From positions 1,178,001 through 1,242,000 of the forward strand of contig NC_050738.1 in the NCBI RefSeq assembly GCF_014529535.1: a DNA stretch of 64,000 nt. The letters run 5' to 3'. Origin of the DNA: Bradysia coprophila (lineage: Eukaryota; Arthropoda; Insecta; Diptera; Sciaridae). Position numbers and translations under genes: made by a program. This document shows positions 1-10,800 of the stretch, one piece after another. How positions within the stretch are numbered: position 1 is the first letter of the stretch; each line of letters begins with the position of its first letter. The notes below the pieces were generated by a model that was given only the letters and a program-made list of their open reading frames with translations, ran no database searches and had not been told where the DNA came from.

Positions 1-1230
1 ATGCGTGTGTAGGTGCGCTGCTGCCTGTAGTGTTTACTAGAAAATATCCTGAGTTATTTAATATTCAAGCCACGACATTTTGTATCTTTTTTATCTTTCA
101 CATTCCACGGAAGCATTTTAAATATTTTATGACACATATTTGTTGTCACCTTTCGTTCAGAAACTCGAAGAATATTTGTTTGGTGTGACGAAAGTGTCGC
201 ATGGGTGTTTCAAAGATTATTTATTATTTAAACAAGTTTTACATGTTGTCTGTGTTTTATGTTATCATTCGGAATATGAAAATGAAATTGCAGACCCTTC
301 CCGGTGTTTGTTTTTTTTTACTTCCATCTCGGCAAGTAGAAGGTGAAGGAAGTGAAACATATTTAAGATGTCAAAATAATAAAAACTCTTCCCGTTTTCC
401 GACTCTGCGACAGCAAAACATCAAACACAGGATCTGAATTTTAAAATATAAATCATAACAATTTCATTGGAATGAATTATTTATTGGGTGATATAATATA
501 TAAAACGGAAGACGAACGTTCGGTTCGGTGTTGTGTGCACATTCCGAGTTTTTTCTTTTTAGCTTATTTAATGAATGTACATTTTATAGCAGGAAATATT
601 GCGATTCTAGTCGGTTTATGTCAGACTTTTATTGTTCGCCGTCCAGTTATTTGCTTTGATTGTAAACTTACATTTAAATTCTGTAAGTTCTTCGCATTTT
701 ACATTATATTAACTACTCATGAAGAGATACATCTTTAATTTGAGTTATGAATTTTAAAAATATGTCTCAGATATAGTGAGACTGAATTTTTGTATTTCCA
801 TTTTAGAATAACAAAATTCTATCATAGTCAACGAAACATAAGTACTAGCGATCGTTCGTCTCTCTTCACTGTGGGTGGTTAACCTACAATTGTTTGACTC
901 GCAGCTGGACGATATAATTAGAGAAAAACCCACAAAAACTATGACCATCGCAAACATTTTAATATTTGGTCTGATAAGTGCGTCGGGTAGTTTACGGTGT
1001 ATACAGATTAATCTTTTAAGGCTCAAATGAATTCATTAGTTCATAAAGTCATGTCATGTCTTCAGAAAAATGGCAGCGCTATCTAACGTCATAGATAGCG
1101 CTAGCGGCAGCAAACGATTCTTAGATCTAATTTGACAAAAGGTAAATTTTCTGTGAATTCTTCACATTCTGATTGCAAGAAATCGCATAAGGTGTAAGTC
1201 TCTAGGGTAACCTTTTCCCACTGTATTTTT
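1..1230. other. AT-rich intergenic DNA, no gene seen
   Basis: Only short open frames of 90 codons or less occur, with no recognisable domain or convincing splice pattern. A short inverted pair (agcgctatctaacgtca / gatagcgctagcgg) lies near 1075-1110. I see no supported gene. Confidence 0.5.
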
Positions 1231-1233
1231 AGC

Positions 1234-2133
1234 ACCGTACGAAGTACTGGGGGCTTATAAGATTAATATGCCGTTTGTAACACGTCGAATTGGAAGCAGA
1301 CAGTAAGGGAAAAGCATTTGGTTATGTTCATAGATGACGAATCCGCAATAACAAAAAATGTCCGTCCGTCCGTCCGTCTGTGACCCCTCTAGCTTGAGCA
1401 AATCACAACCTTTTTTCAAAATTCTTTTTTTCCCCGATTGGTATCAACAAAACTAAGGTCAAGTTCGAAAATGGGCATGGTAGGGTCGGCCCTTCCAGAG
1501 CTAGGGCCCTATTGGTGTTTTTCAGTCTTTCGACGATATCTACCGAAATACGCACGCAATAGCTGCTTGTGATATATCAAATGAAAGGTATTGACGAGTA
1601 GAACAAAGTTGCTGAACATTGTTTTTGTGTAGGATGCAACGCGAGCTTGTTCAAAGGGCTCAAAGGTCGTTACTCGGCCCTAAGTGTTTTTTCCACATAA
1701 ATCGAGTAAATCTCATCCGATTTTGCCAGATTTAGTTTTTTATGGAAGGTAATTGAATACCGAAAAGAACGTGTCGAAAAAAGTTTCAAATTTGGGCCCT
1801 TGGACTAAGGCCGCTACTCGGCCCTAAGTGTTTTTTGCACATAAATCGAGTAAATCTCATCCGATTTTGCTAGATTTTGTTTCATTTGAGAGATAATTGA
1901 ATGCCGAATAGAATAATGGCAAAAAAAGTTTCAAATTTGGGCCCTTGGACTAAGGCCGCTACTCGGCCCTAAGTGTTTTTTGCACATAAATCGAGTAAAT
2001 ATCATCCGATTTTGCTAGTTTTTGTTTCATTTGAGAGATAATTGAATACCCAATAGAAAGTTGGCAAAAAATTTTGGGTTTCTAAAATAATGTCGTAAAT
2101 TGTTGGTTCTATTTGAGAGGTACTTCGTACGGG
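1234..2133. mobile_element. Non-autonomous element with GTACGAAGTAC inverted ends, copy 1
   Basis: The left end ccgtacgaagtac (from 1235) reappears inverted as gtacttcgtacgg at 2120-2132. The left 400 bp match the element at 52512-53555 in order: the terminal motif, then tttgtaacacgtcgaattgga, a (TCCG)n/(TCTG)n block at about 1360-1381, and a cttgagcaaatc-like module. No protein is encoded. It is a dispersed, probably non-autonomous DNA transposon; the class is unknown and no clear target duplication was found. Confidence 0.55.
1671..2085. repeat. Tandem repeat, ~145-bp unit, nearly 3 copies
   Basis: The phrase tactcggccctaagtgtttt recurs at 1671, 1815 and 1960, giving periods of 144 and 145 bp. 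Each unit continues with cacataaatcgagtaaat and ccgattttgc. The array lies inside the GTACGAAGTAC element and makes up about half of it. The units differ by scattered substitutions. Confidence 0.8.
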
Positions 2134-2219
2134 CTTTCGTAATTGCGCTATGCGCAATTTTAAAAATGAACACTTTCAGTAAATTTGACCATGCCCAACT
2201 TTACTTGCATTTTGGTAAT

Positions 2220-2312
2220 AGACGCATTAGGGTTGTAGACGTATTAGGGTTCCGGGCGTATTACGGCTACGGACGTATTATGGTTACGGACGAAATAGGA
2301 TTACGGGTCGTA
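2220..2312. repeat. Degenerate ~18-bp tandem repeat
   Basis: Successive units resemble gacgtattagggttccgg (gacgcattagggttgta, gacgtattagggttccgg, gcgtattacggctacgg, acgtattatggttacgg, acgaaataggattacgg). It lies just outside the right end of the preceding element. It accounts for the repetitive open frame in this stretch, which I do not regard as a gene. Confidence 0.6.
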
Positions 2313-4639
2313 CGGGGCTAAGTCGCAGCAAACGCTCCGACTGTTCTGATGCCTTGTTTCTTAAAAGAACCAGATAGAGGATATAATAGAGTTACAGTCC
2401 ATAGGACATTCGATATTTTTAACGTTGCGAATTAGCAACGGACTATTAGAATATCTACGAGTAAGTGTTACATAGAAAGCGAATGAAGGAAAAATCATAC
2501 AATATGCCGGTGGTACAAAACTTTATTTTACCTGGAAAATTAATTAATTCCAGGGGTGGCGCTATCTAATATGCAAAACCGAAAGAACATCCTCCTTTTC
2601 CACTTTATTCGGGGCTTTTCACTGAGACACCAAAAACAAACAAACTCCTTTTCTCATTTAACGGCGGGGGGCGGGATTTCCACTGAGACATTAAAACAAC
2701 AAGCTCCTTTCCTCATTCATCAAAAATAAACGAACAGAGTATCAAACTCTTCCCTTACCCATGGGATTCACGTTAAGTGAAAAACAAAAAGACACAAAGA
2801 CAGACGCTGTTTCGACCTCGGGATTCAGTGGCGGTCTGAGGCTAGCGTGATCTAGTCATCATCAGTTGTTTCCACTGATCCCTTCCCAAGACAGCATAAA
2901 ATCGCAACGTTGAACAAGTTGTTGACGATTTTATTTCGAAAAAGTTGCCATTTTAAACATGGAAAATCGGATTAAAGGGACGGCTGCTTTGAAAACTTCA
3001 CCAAAAATTTGCAGCAAAAAAACCATCGAGAAACAACTCTTGAAATCCAACACATTACAACCACAAAAAGAAACAAAATTCAGCAGTACTGTACTCACGA
3101 TCTGAGTCCTTTCCAATGCACCGCCAATTTCCTTTCCTTTTCCAACGAAAACCAATCACCAAATTGAACACTTGAGAGAAAACCAAAAGCAATTCCAAAC
3201 GAAAACTGCCACAGTCAAGAAAAACTACTTCGAATTTTCGTTCAAAAACCATAGAGTTATAATCGAGAGATGACATGGGGCGATGTCATTCTTAAACATG
3301 GCTGGGTGGCCATATAATTTCTGTGTGCCCATTAGCATCAAAGCCACCATGTCACCTCTCGACTGTAACTCTATGTCAAAAACAGAAGAATCATGTCCTA
3401 ATTTTTACAAACTTTATTTCCGATTGTATTGATGATCTTACATTTTCTGATACACCTACATATTCAGAAAAATCTTGCAGTAACTATCTGAGGTCCAGAG
3501 AGCTAAAATTATTCAAAAGATTGATTTAAAACCAACAAGTTAGTAGTGGATGGTCTTTCTATGTACTTTGCCGGTTGAAGCACTGTCAAATCTTCCATCA
3601 GAGTAAACACAACAGGCCAGAACCTTTGTACGGGTCGGAGTAGTCAGAAGGAAATGTTTTTAGTAACAAAAACGAGTTAAATTTTCCATGCAAATCCATG
3701 GGTTTAGCGTATATAAATATAATACAAACAACTCTGGTATTTTCTTTCAGTCGAAATTGTGCTCGTAATTTGTCTTACATTTTCTTAATTATTATTTTCC
3801 CTTCGTCAATTCGCATCTTTATTATTTTACCCCATATATTTGTAACATGTATAATTTCTGGTCTTGCTAAGACCGTCTTAGTTATTCCTTTTTTCTCTCC
3901 ATTCGCAATGCAGAAAGATATCGTACATTATTACGAAAATCGTGCGAGTGGAATACTCACCTTTCTATGGTTGGTTTTTATATCATCATGTTTTCGTTGT
4001 AAACGAATTTATGTTTGTAGCACGACAGATACATACCAGATAAAGTATAATCTACCAAAATATATTCATCTTACAAGAGACATTCAAATGTACAGATGAA
4101 TACCAATGTTTTTCGCACTATTTATTTCTTACTTTCCTGTGGTGGAACCCTTACCGGAAGACGAATATATGTGAAATGGCTGACTTTGTTTACTGTCTTT
4201 TCTCTCTTCCATTTTATTTATTGATGTCATTGCATTCGGAAGATTCGTATCGTAAACTGCATAAATAGAAAATATTTTCTTTACGATTTATGATCTTTAT
4301 TATCTAATAAGAAAAATAGAAATATTTTTGTTCCTGCAACACAGTACGCAAGGAGAACTTCAATTCTGATTACTCCATATGTTCGGAGTTTTCAGTTTTG
4401 TTACAAACCATAATTATTCTTCATGTAGACGGAAAAATATTTTTTTTGCTTTTTGAAGAAATCATAGCTTTGCTGATCTGATACCACTAGCTACATCGAT
4501 TTTGCTATTGAAAATAAATACATTTGCAGTAGTATAATACGTACTTGCTTCTAAGTTTGTTGTTTTGGCAAGTGTGAGCTTTGAGAGTAATCACACAAGT
4601 CAAAACAATAAATAACTTACAAGCAATTACGTAAGATTT
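2313..4639. other. Intergenic, no supported gene
   Basis: Two similar segments near 2590-2720 repeat the words cactgagaca and ctcctttyctcatt. A 133-codon plus-strand frame at 3698-4099 is rich in I/L/F/S, as random AT-rich frames are, and has no family signature. I leave this stretch as non-coding. Confidence 0.45.
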
Positions 4640-5050
4640 ACATGCTTGCGTTCGGGAAGTGCAATTTACTAGAGAGGGAAAATGGACTTTCCGTCCCTAG
4701 GAAAAAGTCTTTCCATTTTTCGTAAGGAAAACGTCATACGGGCTAAAGCCCTCGGACACCTTTACTCATCTGGATACGAAATATAAAAAGCATAAAAAGT
4801 TGTATACGCATCTGTTGTGGACGGCTTATTTTAGGCACTTTCGCTTGTCGCCGTCACTTAATTCGGGCTGCAACTCGTGAAATTGCCTAAAATATACCGT
4901 CCACAACAGATGAGTATGCATCATGTAACTATTACTTTACTAGGAAGGTAATAGGGCCATTCCCTCCCTAGGGAAAACCCTCTACGTCGATCGTAAAGTA
5001 AAATAGCATACTGCACACGGGAAGTAATTTAATCTTGAGATATCACATTA
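4640..5050. mobile_element. Palindromic MITE-like element, TTACTTTAC family, copy 1
   Basis: Several nested inverted pairs are visible. Arms gcatctgttgtggacgg (about 4809) and ccgtccacaacagatg (about 4897) flank a central hairpin. The right part has ttactttactaggaagg facing cgatcgtaaagtaaaatag. The phrases actcatctggatacga and gggctaaagccctcgg are shared with the copy at 39735-39945, and tttactagggaggtaatag with 15215-15310. It has no coding capacity. Confidence 0.55.
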
Positions 5051-5264
5051 CTTCCCTGGTATAGAGAGCTATTATTTCACTCTAGATCAATGAAACATCT
5101 AAAAGGTCACGACATATTGATACGAATAACAATTTTTTCCTTCGTATAGTGATAAAGCATCGAAATAATTGATAATTATTGCATAAAATTGCCTTGTAAT
5201 TTTTAGAATCAGTGATAATGACAAACAACAATTTTACAAAATGTCATCGAATGCATCGATCGAA

Positions 5265-5302
5265 TATATAAAAGCAGCGTACGACTCGAAATCAACTCAG
5301 TT
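5265..5302 (+). promoter_or_regulatory. TATA box and initiator of the helical secreted-protein gene
   Basis: TATATAAAAG at 5265-5274 is followed, about 32 bp from its second T, by the arthropod-type initiator TCAGTT at 5297-5302. Transcription starting near 5299 puts the first ATG of the message at 5370. This rules out the longer in-frame ATG at 5241, which lies upstream of the TATA box. Confidence 0.75.
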
Positions 5303-5369
5303 GAATTTCAAAATTCAGACAAACTTCAATTTTAAAAGTTACGTAGTGAACCGTTGCAATAAAATAAAA

Positions 5370-6041
5370 ATGAATTTGATTTTTTCGTTCTGTGTGACTG
5401 TTGGAGTCTTGCTGGGTGCTACTGCTGCTGTATCGATATATGACAGATATAACACAAGATTGGACCAATTTATCAACTGGGATGAGATCAGAGAGAATTA
5501 CAAGGAAATGGAAGAAGAGGCTTTGTCGTACGAGCAAGCACAAAAGGTCCGTGAAATCCAAACAGACGTGCAAAATACTCAATATCTGTATTGCAATGCA
5601 ACTGAATCGGTTTTCGAGTGGTGCTCTAAGGGTGTACAAATTATTCGAAGAACGAGATATTTTTTTGATAGGTTCCCGGATTTAGCTGAAAATCATAAAA
5701 AAAGTATAAAAGAAGAACTCGAAGATGGTATCGGAAAAATGGATGCCTCAAGAAGGCTATTGACGCAAAGTCTCGCTGAATTTAAACCTGTCTTGAACAA
5801 GGTCCTTGCAGTCAAAGACGGAATCAGTGATGACGGCTATAATACAATTCGAACAGCAGTAACGCAAATTGCCAATGTCAGGATTGATCTTCAAGATGAA
5901 AGATATTCTATCGGAGAAATGAAGGTTAAAGCGCAACAAGTGATCAAACTCACTCGTATGATTACTTTTAGAGATGCTTTGTTTGCTGGTATCGATAACA
6001 TGATTGATCAATGCAATGATTTTCGTCAAAAACACGCTTAA
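5370..6041 (+). CDS. Secreted, mostly helical protein of unknown family
   Basis: The frame is open from 5241, but a TATA box and initiator at 5265-5302 make the ATG at 5370 the likely start, giving 223 residues without introns. The N-terminus (MNLIFSFCVTVGVLLGATA) is a clear signal peptide. The mature chain is charged and heptad-like, with long predicted helices, few prolines, an NAT glycosylation sequon near residue 75 and three cysteines (two near residues 75-84, one near the C-terminus). I recognise no domain. The leader and helical composition suggest an extracellular protein such as a gut, salivary or haemolymph product, but the function is unknown. It has no close neighbours. Whether it is expressed is inferred from the promoter only. 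Confidence 0.75.
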   Translation: MNLIFSFCVTVGVLLGATAAVSIYDRYNTRLDQFINWDEIRENYKEMEEEALSYEQAQKVREIQTDVQNTQYLYCNATESVFEWCSKGVQIIRRTRYFFDRFPDLAENHKKSIKEELEDGIGKMDASRRLLTQSLAEFKPVLNKVLAVKDGISDDGYNTIRTAVTQIANVRIDLQDERYSIGEMKVKAQQVIKLTRMITFRDALFAGIDNMIDQCNDFRQKHA

Positions 6042-6786
6042 TTTAATACCGGCGATAAAAGTCCATCCTGAACAATCGGCTTGGATTTTGAAATTTGACA
6101 ACGAAAGGGGTCTACAATTTTATTTTTTTTAATTATTTATTTACGACAAATGAAACAGCGCAAATTTTCAATAATTTTTTTGTCTGACATTTTTCACCTG
6201 TACATTAAAATTTAAGTCAAACGTTGTAAAAGCGATGCCTTTTACTATGAAATCGCAAAAAAAAAAATTAAAAGTTTACCTTTTTAAAACAACAAAAATT
6301 AGACCGAATTAGACTAAAGAACAACAAAATAAGAAAAACATCTTGCAAATTTTCGAACATTTTTCAACCATTTCTTGTTGACAGTAAAATATAAAATTGT
6401 TAAAATATAAACATAAAAAAAGAAAAAGAAAATGCTTTTTTCATTTGAAAGAAATACCCAATAGCTGAGGACGATGAATTTTGGACAAGAAATAGCACAT
6501 TCGAAAAAGGTGATTAACGAACGATGAAGAATCCACGCGCTTAGTGGTATGCGGTGGTATGCTTTGTTGCGCTGCATAAAAAAAACGGTCGAATCCGATA
6601 TTTTGAATTTTTGTATGGGAATTCACATTCAAACGTTGATATCTCCGTTGTTTTTAAAGAATAAGAGCCAGATTTTGCTAGGTTAGTATCTTTTATCGAT
6701 TGCCAAAGCCATACTCATTTGTGTAAAATGTTGAGTAAAAATTTCACACATTGATCGTTCTCGGCGCTTTATCTTCTAGCGAAATT
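6042..6786. other. Downstream region of the helical gene, A-rich, no gene
   Basis: Runs of A and T (for example near 6120 and 6260) could carry the 3' UTR of the upstream gene. Short minus-strand frames at 6314-6632 show no family signature. Confidence 0.4.
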
Positions 6787-8790
6787 ATTATTTTTATTAT
6801 TATTATTATTTCGTATGGCATTATAAACAGCTGATTATCACATCGCAAATATTAAAACAAAAAAGTTCAAGAAAAGTTTAAAAAAAAACGAAATGAAAAG
6901 AAAAAAAAATTTCAACAAAGCAACAAAAAAAAAATCAACGTCGGGAAAGCATACTATCGTCACACTTGAACATCCAATTGATTGAGCCATTGAATAGCGT
7001 TAGGCGTCAGTTCGTGTAATTCGACTAGGCCACCAGTGAACTTTCTTACTGGGCAAACGTCGACAATATGATTGGTGGTTTGAACGTCTGAGTTGCAGTC
7101 GCAGTTCGGTGATGTGATCACATTCCACTTGTAAAGTAAATCGGCGCAACGGCCGTGGCCAGTCCTAAACCTGTTTAATCGACACCAGGTTTTCCGATCT
7201 GCGTCAAAACCATTGATCTTTTCTGTCGGGTCAGTGATCAGGTGTTCGTTGTGAAGATTTTCCGCACGCCAAGCTTCTCGCCACTTTTCCTTAATGTCGA
7301 ATTCATAATTTTCATCTGTGTTATAAAATGGTTCGCACCAGATTGGCTTTCTGGACTTTAACCTTGAGATGATCGGTGCAAGAATAAGGTCCTGGTGGAT
7401 CGGGAGGCTTTCGTTTTTAGCGATTTTTGACCATTCTCGATGTAGTGCGGCTTCGCGACGAATAGTCGATGGGATAATGTTCGCCAGTACTGGTAACCAT
7501 GCCGTTGGTGTTGAACGTATCGTTCCGGTGACAATTCGTAGAGCAGCGTTAATTTGCGTATCTACTTTGCTTGTGTGCGAGCTTCTTAACCACACAGGGC
7601 AACAATATTCCGCAGTCGGATAGACCATCGATAGAGCCGCAGTCCGCAATGTGTTGGCATCACATCCCCACGTTGAGCCTGCCAGCTTTTGGATGATATT
7701 GTTTCTCGACTTTAGTTTCTGTGCCGTTTTTTCCAGATGTGGTTTATGTGTTTGGGTTCTGTCCATGGTATAGCCAAGGTACTTCGGATTGGAGTTGAAT
7801 TTCAACGTCTTTCCACAAAATTTGGCTGTCAGCTGCGTCGACGCTTCTCTGTTGTTTAAGTGGAAGTAACCAATTTCCGTTTTATCTGGATTTGGGCACA
7901 ATCGCCAATCTCGATAGTACTTTTCGAGTGTTGCCAGGTCCACATTGAGAATTTGTTCAATGTACTTTGGGTTCCGGTGTTGAGCGGCTTGTGCATTGTC
8001 ATCGGCGTAGCTGAACTTTCGGGAAATAGTCTGTGGCATATCGTAGATGTACAAATTGAAAAGAAGCGGCGCCAGTACAGAGCCCTGTGGTAGGCCGTTG
8101 TTCAAAAATTTAGTCTTGCTGCAGTTTCCATTCATAAATACTTTGATTTGTCTGTTCGACAACATGTTCTGCAGTAGTTGTGTGAGTACAGAGCATTTTA
8201 CAACATCGACAAATTTCAATAACAGTCCATCCTTCCATACCGTATCGTATGCCGACGACAGGTCTACGAATGCAACACCGGTTTTCAGCTTTAATTCGAA
8301 ACCAGATTCGATATGCGTTGACAAGGCGAGAATTTGGTCACAACAACTCCGGTCTTTCCTGAACCCGGCAAATTCTGGTGGAAGGACTTCCTCAATCGTA
8401 TCGTAAATCCTGTTGTATATTAAGCGTTCCAATGTCTTATAGCATACGCTCAAGAGTGAGATAGGACGGTAGCTGGCAGGATCGTCTTCGGGTTTGTTGG
8501 GTTTGAGTATGGCGATTACTTTACTTTTCCGAAATTCTCTGGGGATGTTCTTCGTCAGTAGAATATCATTCATGAATTTTGTTAACCAATTTCTCGCTGA
8601 TTTGCCAAGATTTTTGACGAATTCTGGGTAAATCATATCGGCGCCTGCAGCTTTCCCTAGTTTGAGAGAATCAATTGCCTGATTGATTTCATCAATTTCA
8701 AACATTCGTGACAACTGCGGGTTGGCGGAAAGGTTTTTCTTCTTCACTTTCAAGGCGCTCTTAACGTACTTTTTCGAAATTTAGCGAAAT
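6787..8790 (-). mobile_element. 5'-truncated non-LTR retrotransposon with TAA-type tail
   Basis: On the minus strand this segment carries an uninterrupted reverse-transcriptase frame and ends in a (TAA)n-like tail (plus strand TTATTATT.. at about 6785-6811). The 5' end is missing. The frame is blocked by a stop just upstream of 8753, and no endonuclease domain precedes it. A 5' truncation with an intact RT frame is the usual result of an incomplete, fairly recent LINE insertion. The tail boundary is inferred. Confidence 0.65.
6960..8753 (-). CDS. Non-LTR retrotransposon reverse transcriptase (597 aa, N-terminally truncated)
   Basis: The protein starts near the RT N-terminal motif (KLGKAAGADMIYPEFVKN) and continues through finger and palm motifs: FAGFRKDRSCCDQILAL, AFVDLSSAYDTVW, NGLPQGSVLAPLLFNLYI and the catalytic YADD box (FSYADDNAQ, about residue 250). 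A thumb (NPKYLGYTMDRT) and a C-terminal cysteine-histidine cluster (NCDCNSDVQTTNHIVDVCP) follow. The organisation resembles Jockey/CR1/I-group elements annotated in many invertebrates. The APE endonuclease and the gag-like ORF1 are absent. No internal stop is present. Assignment to RT is certain; the exact clade is not. Confidence 0.9.
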   Translation of the reverse strand: MKVKKKNLSANPQLSRMFEIDEINQAIDSLKLGKAAGADMIYPEFVKNLGKSARNWLTKFMNDILLTKNIPREFRKSKVIAILKPNKPEDDPASYRPISLLSVCYKTLERLIYNRIYDTIEEVLPPEFAGFRKDRSCCDQILALSTHIESGFELKLKTGVAFVDLSSAYDTVWKDGLLLKFVDVVKCSVLTQLLQNMLSNRQIKVFMNGNCSKTKFLNNGLPQGSVLAPLLFNLYIYDMPQTISRKFSYADDNAQAAQHRNPKYIEQILNVDLATLEKYYRDWRLCPNPDKTEIGYFHLNNREASTQLTAKFCGKTLKFNSNPKYLGYTMDRTQTHKPHLEKTAQKLKSRNNIIQKLAGSTWGCDANTLRTAALSMVYPTAEYCCPVWLRSSHTSKVDTQINAALRIVTGTIRSTPTAWLPVLANIIPSTIRREAALHREWSKIAKNESLPIHQDLILAPIISRLKSRKPIWCEPFYNTDENYEFDIKEKWREAWRAENLHNEHLITDPTEKINGFDADRKTWCRLNRFRTGHGRCADLLYKWNVITSPNCDCNSDVQTTNHIVDVCPVRKFTGGLVELHELTPNAIQWLNQLDVQV

Positions 8791-9700
8791 TGAATGCAAA
8801 TAACAACAGTTTTCATATGGGTACCATTTTATCGTAACACTAAACCACTGTCGTGTATAGCCATTTTCTCTGCACACACGACCGATCCTTAGCAATTTAA
8901 TTTATTTTATATTTTTTTATGTTATATTCCACCATACGTACACTTCATTTTGTTGTGCTTTATAAATTGAATTTAGTTCAAAACAACAAACTTTACCAAT
9001 AATAGAGATTGAAAAAGTTTACATTAAATTTGTTTTATATTTTTCCCCAATATAATTCGAACATGTTTGCAACGAGGTGATATCGGTTGTTACACATAAA
9101 CCCTCCATCTGTTATCTGTAACTAGTCACATATATCAAAGAATATTGAAATTCAGCGGACGAGAACAAAAAAAAAGTTTCGATTCGGGTTTTTTTTTGGG
9201 AGTTAATGTATAACTACCTACAGCCTAGTTGCAACATAAATTTTTAATGTGAAACAGATAAAAAACTAAATATCGAAATTAAAATCGAAAATTTTAATTT
9301 ACATATGCATGTAATGGAGAGTCTGCGATTGTGAGCGAGTGATTCCATGAAAATTAGTAGCCGAGTTGAACATTTTTTTGAAGTTTCCCGGTTACCAAAC
9401 CACGATTTTTCGTACGATGCGTATACATTCACTAATTCTTCCCACATTTAATTTCATTTCTTTGAAGAACATTGCCTTAAGATCAGATATAAATTTAAAC
9501 ATGAATTTCAATCCGTTTTTATTTACAATGATCAGGACAATGATAAAATTTTACAATCGGCAGCTAAGTTTTTTATTTAAGTTTGCAGCCATTTAAATAA
9601 AAAAAAATTCTTTTATTTTCGCATTTAGTAGAATCGTTCCGAAGATCGCTTCTACGTTGTATAAAAAATGATTTAGCGTAAATATTCCCAGACTTTGAAT
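8791..9700. other. Intergenic, AT-rich, no gene seen
   Basis: Poly-T and poly-A runs and short frames only. No domain, splice pattern or long inverted repeat was noticed. Confidence 0.4.
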
Positions 9701-10198
9701 TTAGAATAGGGCCGAGTCTTTTAACAAATAATTTTGCAGGATGAATGTTCCGAAAGTCTCGACAGCAAAAGGTAAAAAATGATAATTCTGCATGATTTCT
9801 TCATATAAATCCTCCTTCTTTGAACATGTAAAGTTAGCAGCGGTTTTTAAAGTTTGATTTATATACGAGACAGTAATGGTGTCTACGCAGGTGGCGTCAC
9901 AAGCCAAGCTCCTCCAAGGAAATTCGTGAGAAATGGGAGAAGTGTAAAACGTTAATGAAGTACATGTAGAATGTACAAAAGTGGTAAAAACGTGTGTAGA
10001 TTGTTGAGTTTAAATTGGACAAAATAGCAAAATACTAATCATAGGTTGTGCAACAAAATGGTGATTGGCTGTACCTCTCCCGCATTTGTCAAGTGACATT
10101 TCAGTGAATTTTTCAGCTTTTCGTGATATTGCAAAAAAAAGGTCAGATGATTTCATTAACTTTGGGAACACGGGTTCACCAATTGAATTCAGTGATAG

Positions 10199-10350
10199 TG
10201 TCCGCCTTCTCTGCAAAATTGATGTTCCACGGAACTGACTAGTGAAGTGTTGTAGCTTACCTCACCCACTATCGTTCCACATATATAACTTCTGTGTTAA
10301 GCCTACAAATCGATACAAAACACTACACAGTCAGTCCCGTGGAACATACT
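10199..10350. repeat. Dispersed repeat with TGTTCCACGG inverted motif
   Basis: tgttccacggaactgact (from about 10222) faces agtcagtcccgtggaaca (to about 10347), an 18-bp inverted pair with one mismatch. The left half, including tccgccttctctgca upstream, is matched in inverted orientation at about 52296-52380. It lies between the two halves of the decayed retrotransposon and probably inserted there. Confidence 0.5.
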
Positions 10351-10800
10351 TAAATGGTGCCAATCGACAAAATCAAAATGAAATTGAATTCGTTGGTTCA
10401 ATTGAATGTGGGAAGTGTGTGGGATGTAAAAGTAATGCATCCTACACCCCTCTCTAGTCTTAATATAATTGGGTAACTGTAACACAACTTTTCTGCTGAG
10501 AATATTTTCAAGAAACAAATTTACTGACATTTTTTGACATTAACTAAAACTAAAATTCATTACTGGTGAATACGGGATGAATGAAGGGAACCGATATTTA
10601 TGTTGCAAACTTAATACTCTATGTAGATTCCACATTTTTTTGGGCAGGAACGGAACTTATAAACCGGAAATACTTAAAAATTATCAATTGGAGCGACAAA
10701 ATATGAAACACGGGACTCATTAATTTAGCTTTTATTGTGAGAAATGCATAAAATTCCATAATTTTTGTGTTTTCGACATTCCTAATTGTTGCAAATTTAC

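Noticed and set aside
3698..4099. 133-codon plus-strand frame
   Set aside because: Composition is that of random AT-rich DNA; no domain, signal or splice evidence.
5241..5369. N-terminal extension of the helical protein
   Set aside because: It overlaps the TATA box and initiator and would bury the signal peptide.
5292..6101. Minus-strand frames of 114-115 codons opposite the helical gene
   Set aside because: They are shadows; the plus strand has a TATA box, initiator, signal peptide and longer frame.
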